NCBI GenBank assembly: GCA_030616505.1
Contig: JAUWXD010000035.1
Location: forward strand, 1 to 5,528
Source: Hadesarchaea archaeon
GTDB lineage: Archaea > Hadarchaeota > Hadarchaeia > Hadarchaeales > Hadarchaeaceae
Direction of reading: 5' to 3'
Length of the DNA: 5,528 nt
Below the pieces are notes generated by a model, which made no database searches, had not been told where the DNA came from, and worked only from the letters and a program-made list of their open reading frames with translations. The translations under genes were made by a program, and so were the position numbers. Position 1 is the stretch's first letter; each line of letters starts with the position of its first letter. This document shows positions 4,822-5,528 of this stretch, piece after piece.

Positions 4822-5528
4822 TTACCACGAATAAAAAGTGGGTGCTTCGTCTACCGAAAAGGTCTGTTGCTCGATGAATGTGCATTCCACATGCCCTCCA
4901 GTAAAGGGCCCACCAAAGAGAGTGGAGTCGAGATACAATGCGGATAGGGTATATGTCTCTCCCTTGTACTCGTCCATCCATTCATCGCCATTTATATCAT
5001 AATAGTTCAATCTCTCAAGCCAGTGGTAAAAGACTCGTCCTTCAAAGTGGTACTTGTAGAGGGTAACAGTCACCTCTTCGAAGCGATATGTGATTACAGT
5101 TTCTGTTGTCTCGTCCGGCTCCTCATCACTATCGCCGATATATGTTTCGCTGTATGAATCGCTTGGTATGTCCGAGATACAGCTTAATGTGTAGGAACGT
5201 GCCTTCTGGTGCCCGTTGGAGTCGTACGCGTTAACTTTTACGTAGTGAGTGGATGCGCTGGTCGGCGTGAGGGTCAGCGTGGCGGATGCCGAAGAGCCGA
5301 AGGTCAGCATATCTTTGTCAAGGGAGTATCCCAGCCCATCTGGATCGACAGAAAGGTTGATCTCGCCGGTATACCCGTTGAGCCAGGTTGCGGTTATTGT
5401 GGTCTGTTTGGATGACCAAGACAGGGGGGAGTATGTGATATCTTCAAAGCTGTAGATATGGTAGCGGATGTAGGTCTCGGTCGTCATCACAGGCTCGTTT
5501 TTATACGACCAAACTTCCTCCACAGCAC
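4822..5528 (-). CDS. Secreted or surface protein with Ig-like domain, C-terminal 235 residues, cut by window edge
   Basis: The frame is open through the right edge, so the N-terminus and any signal peptide are missing. Near the edge the only start-like codon is a GTG at 5523 inside open frame, probably internal. Counting from it, residues about 30-115 form a beta-sandwich repeat common in extracellular archaeal and bacterial proteins (WLNGYTGEINLSVDPDG, then SASATLTLTPTSASTHYVKVNAYDSNG). An acidic linker follows at about 117-142 (SDEEPDETTE). The final section (about 143-233) is strand-rich with many aromatics, including YYDINGDEWMDEY, whose D176, N178, D180 and D184 resemble a calcium-binding loop but lack the Glu expected at position 12 of an EF-hand. 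No C-terminal anchor, sortase or archaeosortase motif is visible; it ends TFYSW. The ligand is unknown. Confidence 0.8.
   Translation of the reverse strand, partial: AVEEVWSYKNEPVMTTETYIRYHIYSFEDITYSPLSWSSKQTTITATWLNGYTGEINLSVDPDGLGYSLDKDMLTFGSSASATLTLTPTSASTHYVKVNAYDSNGHQKARSYTLSCISDIPSDSYSETYIGDSDEEPDETTETVITYRFEEVTVTLYKYHFEGRVFYHWLERLNYYDINGDEWMDEYKGETYTLSALYLDSTLFGGPFTGGHVECTFIEQQTFSVDEAPTFYSW

Noticed and set aside
4784..4981. 65-codon minus-strand frame at the end of the surface-protein gene
   Set aside because: It overlaps the better-supported Ig-like protein frame and has no ribosome site.

Overview
All supported genes lie on the minus strand, so the window is transcribed from right to left. 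It looks archaeal, or from a bacterium with archaeal-type genes such as some Chloroflexota. The class III ribonucleotide reductase is of the archaeal/Thermotoga type. Shine-Dalgarno sites are GGAGGTGA or GGGGGTGA variants. Two genes start with TTG. There is a HEPN/MNT pair of the kind abundant in archaea, and two exported proteins have archaeal-looking domains. No rRNA, tRNA, CRISPR array or intact transposase is present, so the lineage stays open.

In transcription order, positions 5528-4822 hold the C-terminal part of a secreted or surface protein with an Ig-like beta-sandwich repeat, followed by a terminator-like hairpin with a T-run (4737-4779). Positions 4671-3501 hold a probable two-gene unit. 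The first gene encodes a membrane-anchored protein with exactly ten consecutive GX3 repeats, a transglutaminase-like Cys-His domain and an NTF2-like tail. The second encodes an 84-residue two-helix membrane protein. Positions 3500-3383 are a GC-rich, hairpin-dense stretch containing a protein-like but headless reading frame, possibly the remnant end of a lost gene or mobile element.

Positions 3382-2172 form the most interesting unit, a compact toxin-antitoxin-like operon. Two identical 20-bp palindromes, 22 bp apart, abut the ribosome binding site of a HEPN-domain gene. That gene overlaps by 4 bp a minimal nucleotidyltransferase (MNT) gene whose product carries an N-terminal winged helix. The arrangement suggests that the nucleotidyltransferase both modifies its HEPN partner and represses the operon. 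Two departures from the well-studied HepT-MntA systems are visible: the HEPN motif ends in Tyr where His is expected, and the MNT protein carries its own DNA-binding domain. A 45-codon in-frame open stretch follows the MNT stop codon, which lies within a small hairpin.

Positions 1979-1 hold an AT-rich hairpin region, then a gene for an SH3-like plus C2H2 zinc-finger protein, and 13 bp further on nrdD, the oxygen-independent ribonucleotide reductase. NrdD has an ATP-cone and is cut by the left edge before its glycyl-radical domain. Base composition is more GC-rich in the nrdD region and more AT-rich in the HEPN/MNT operon, consistent with the latter being acquired.
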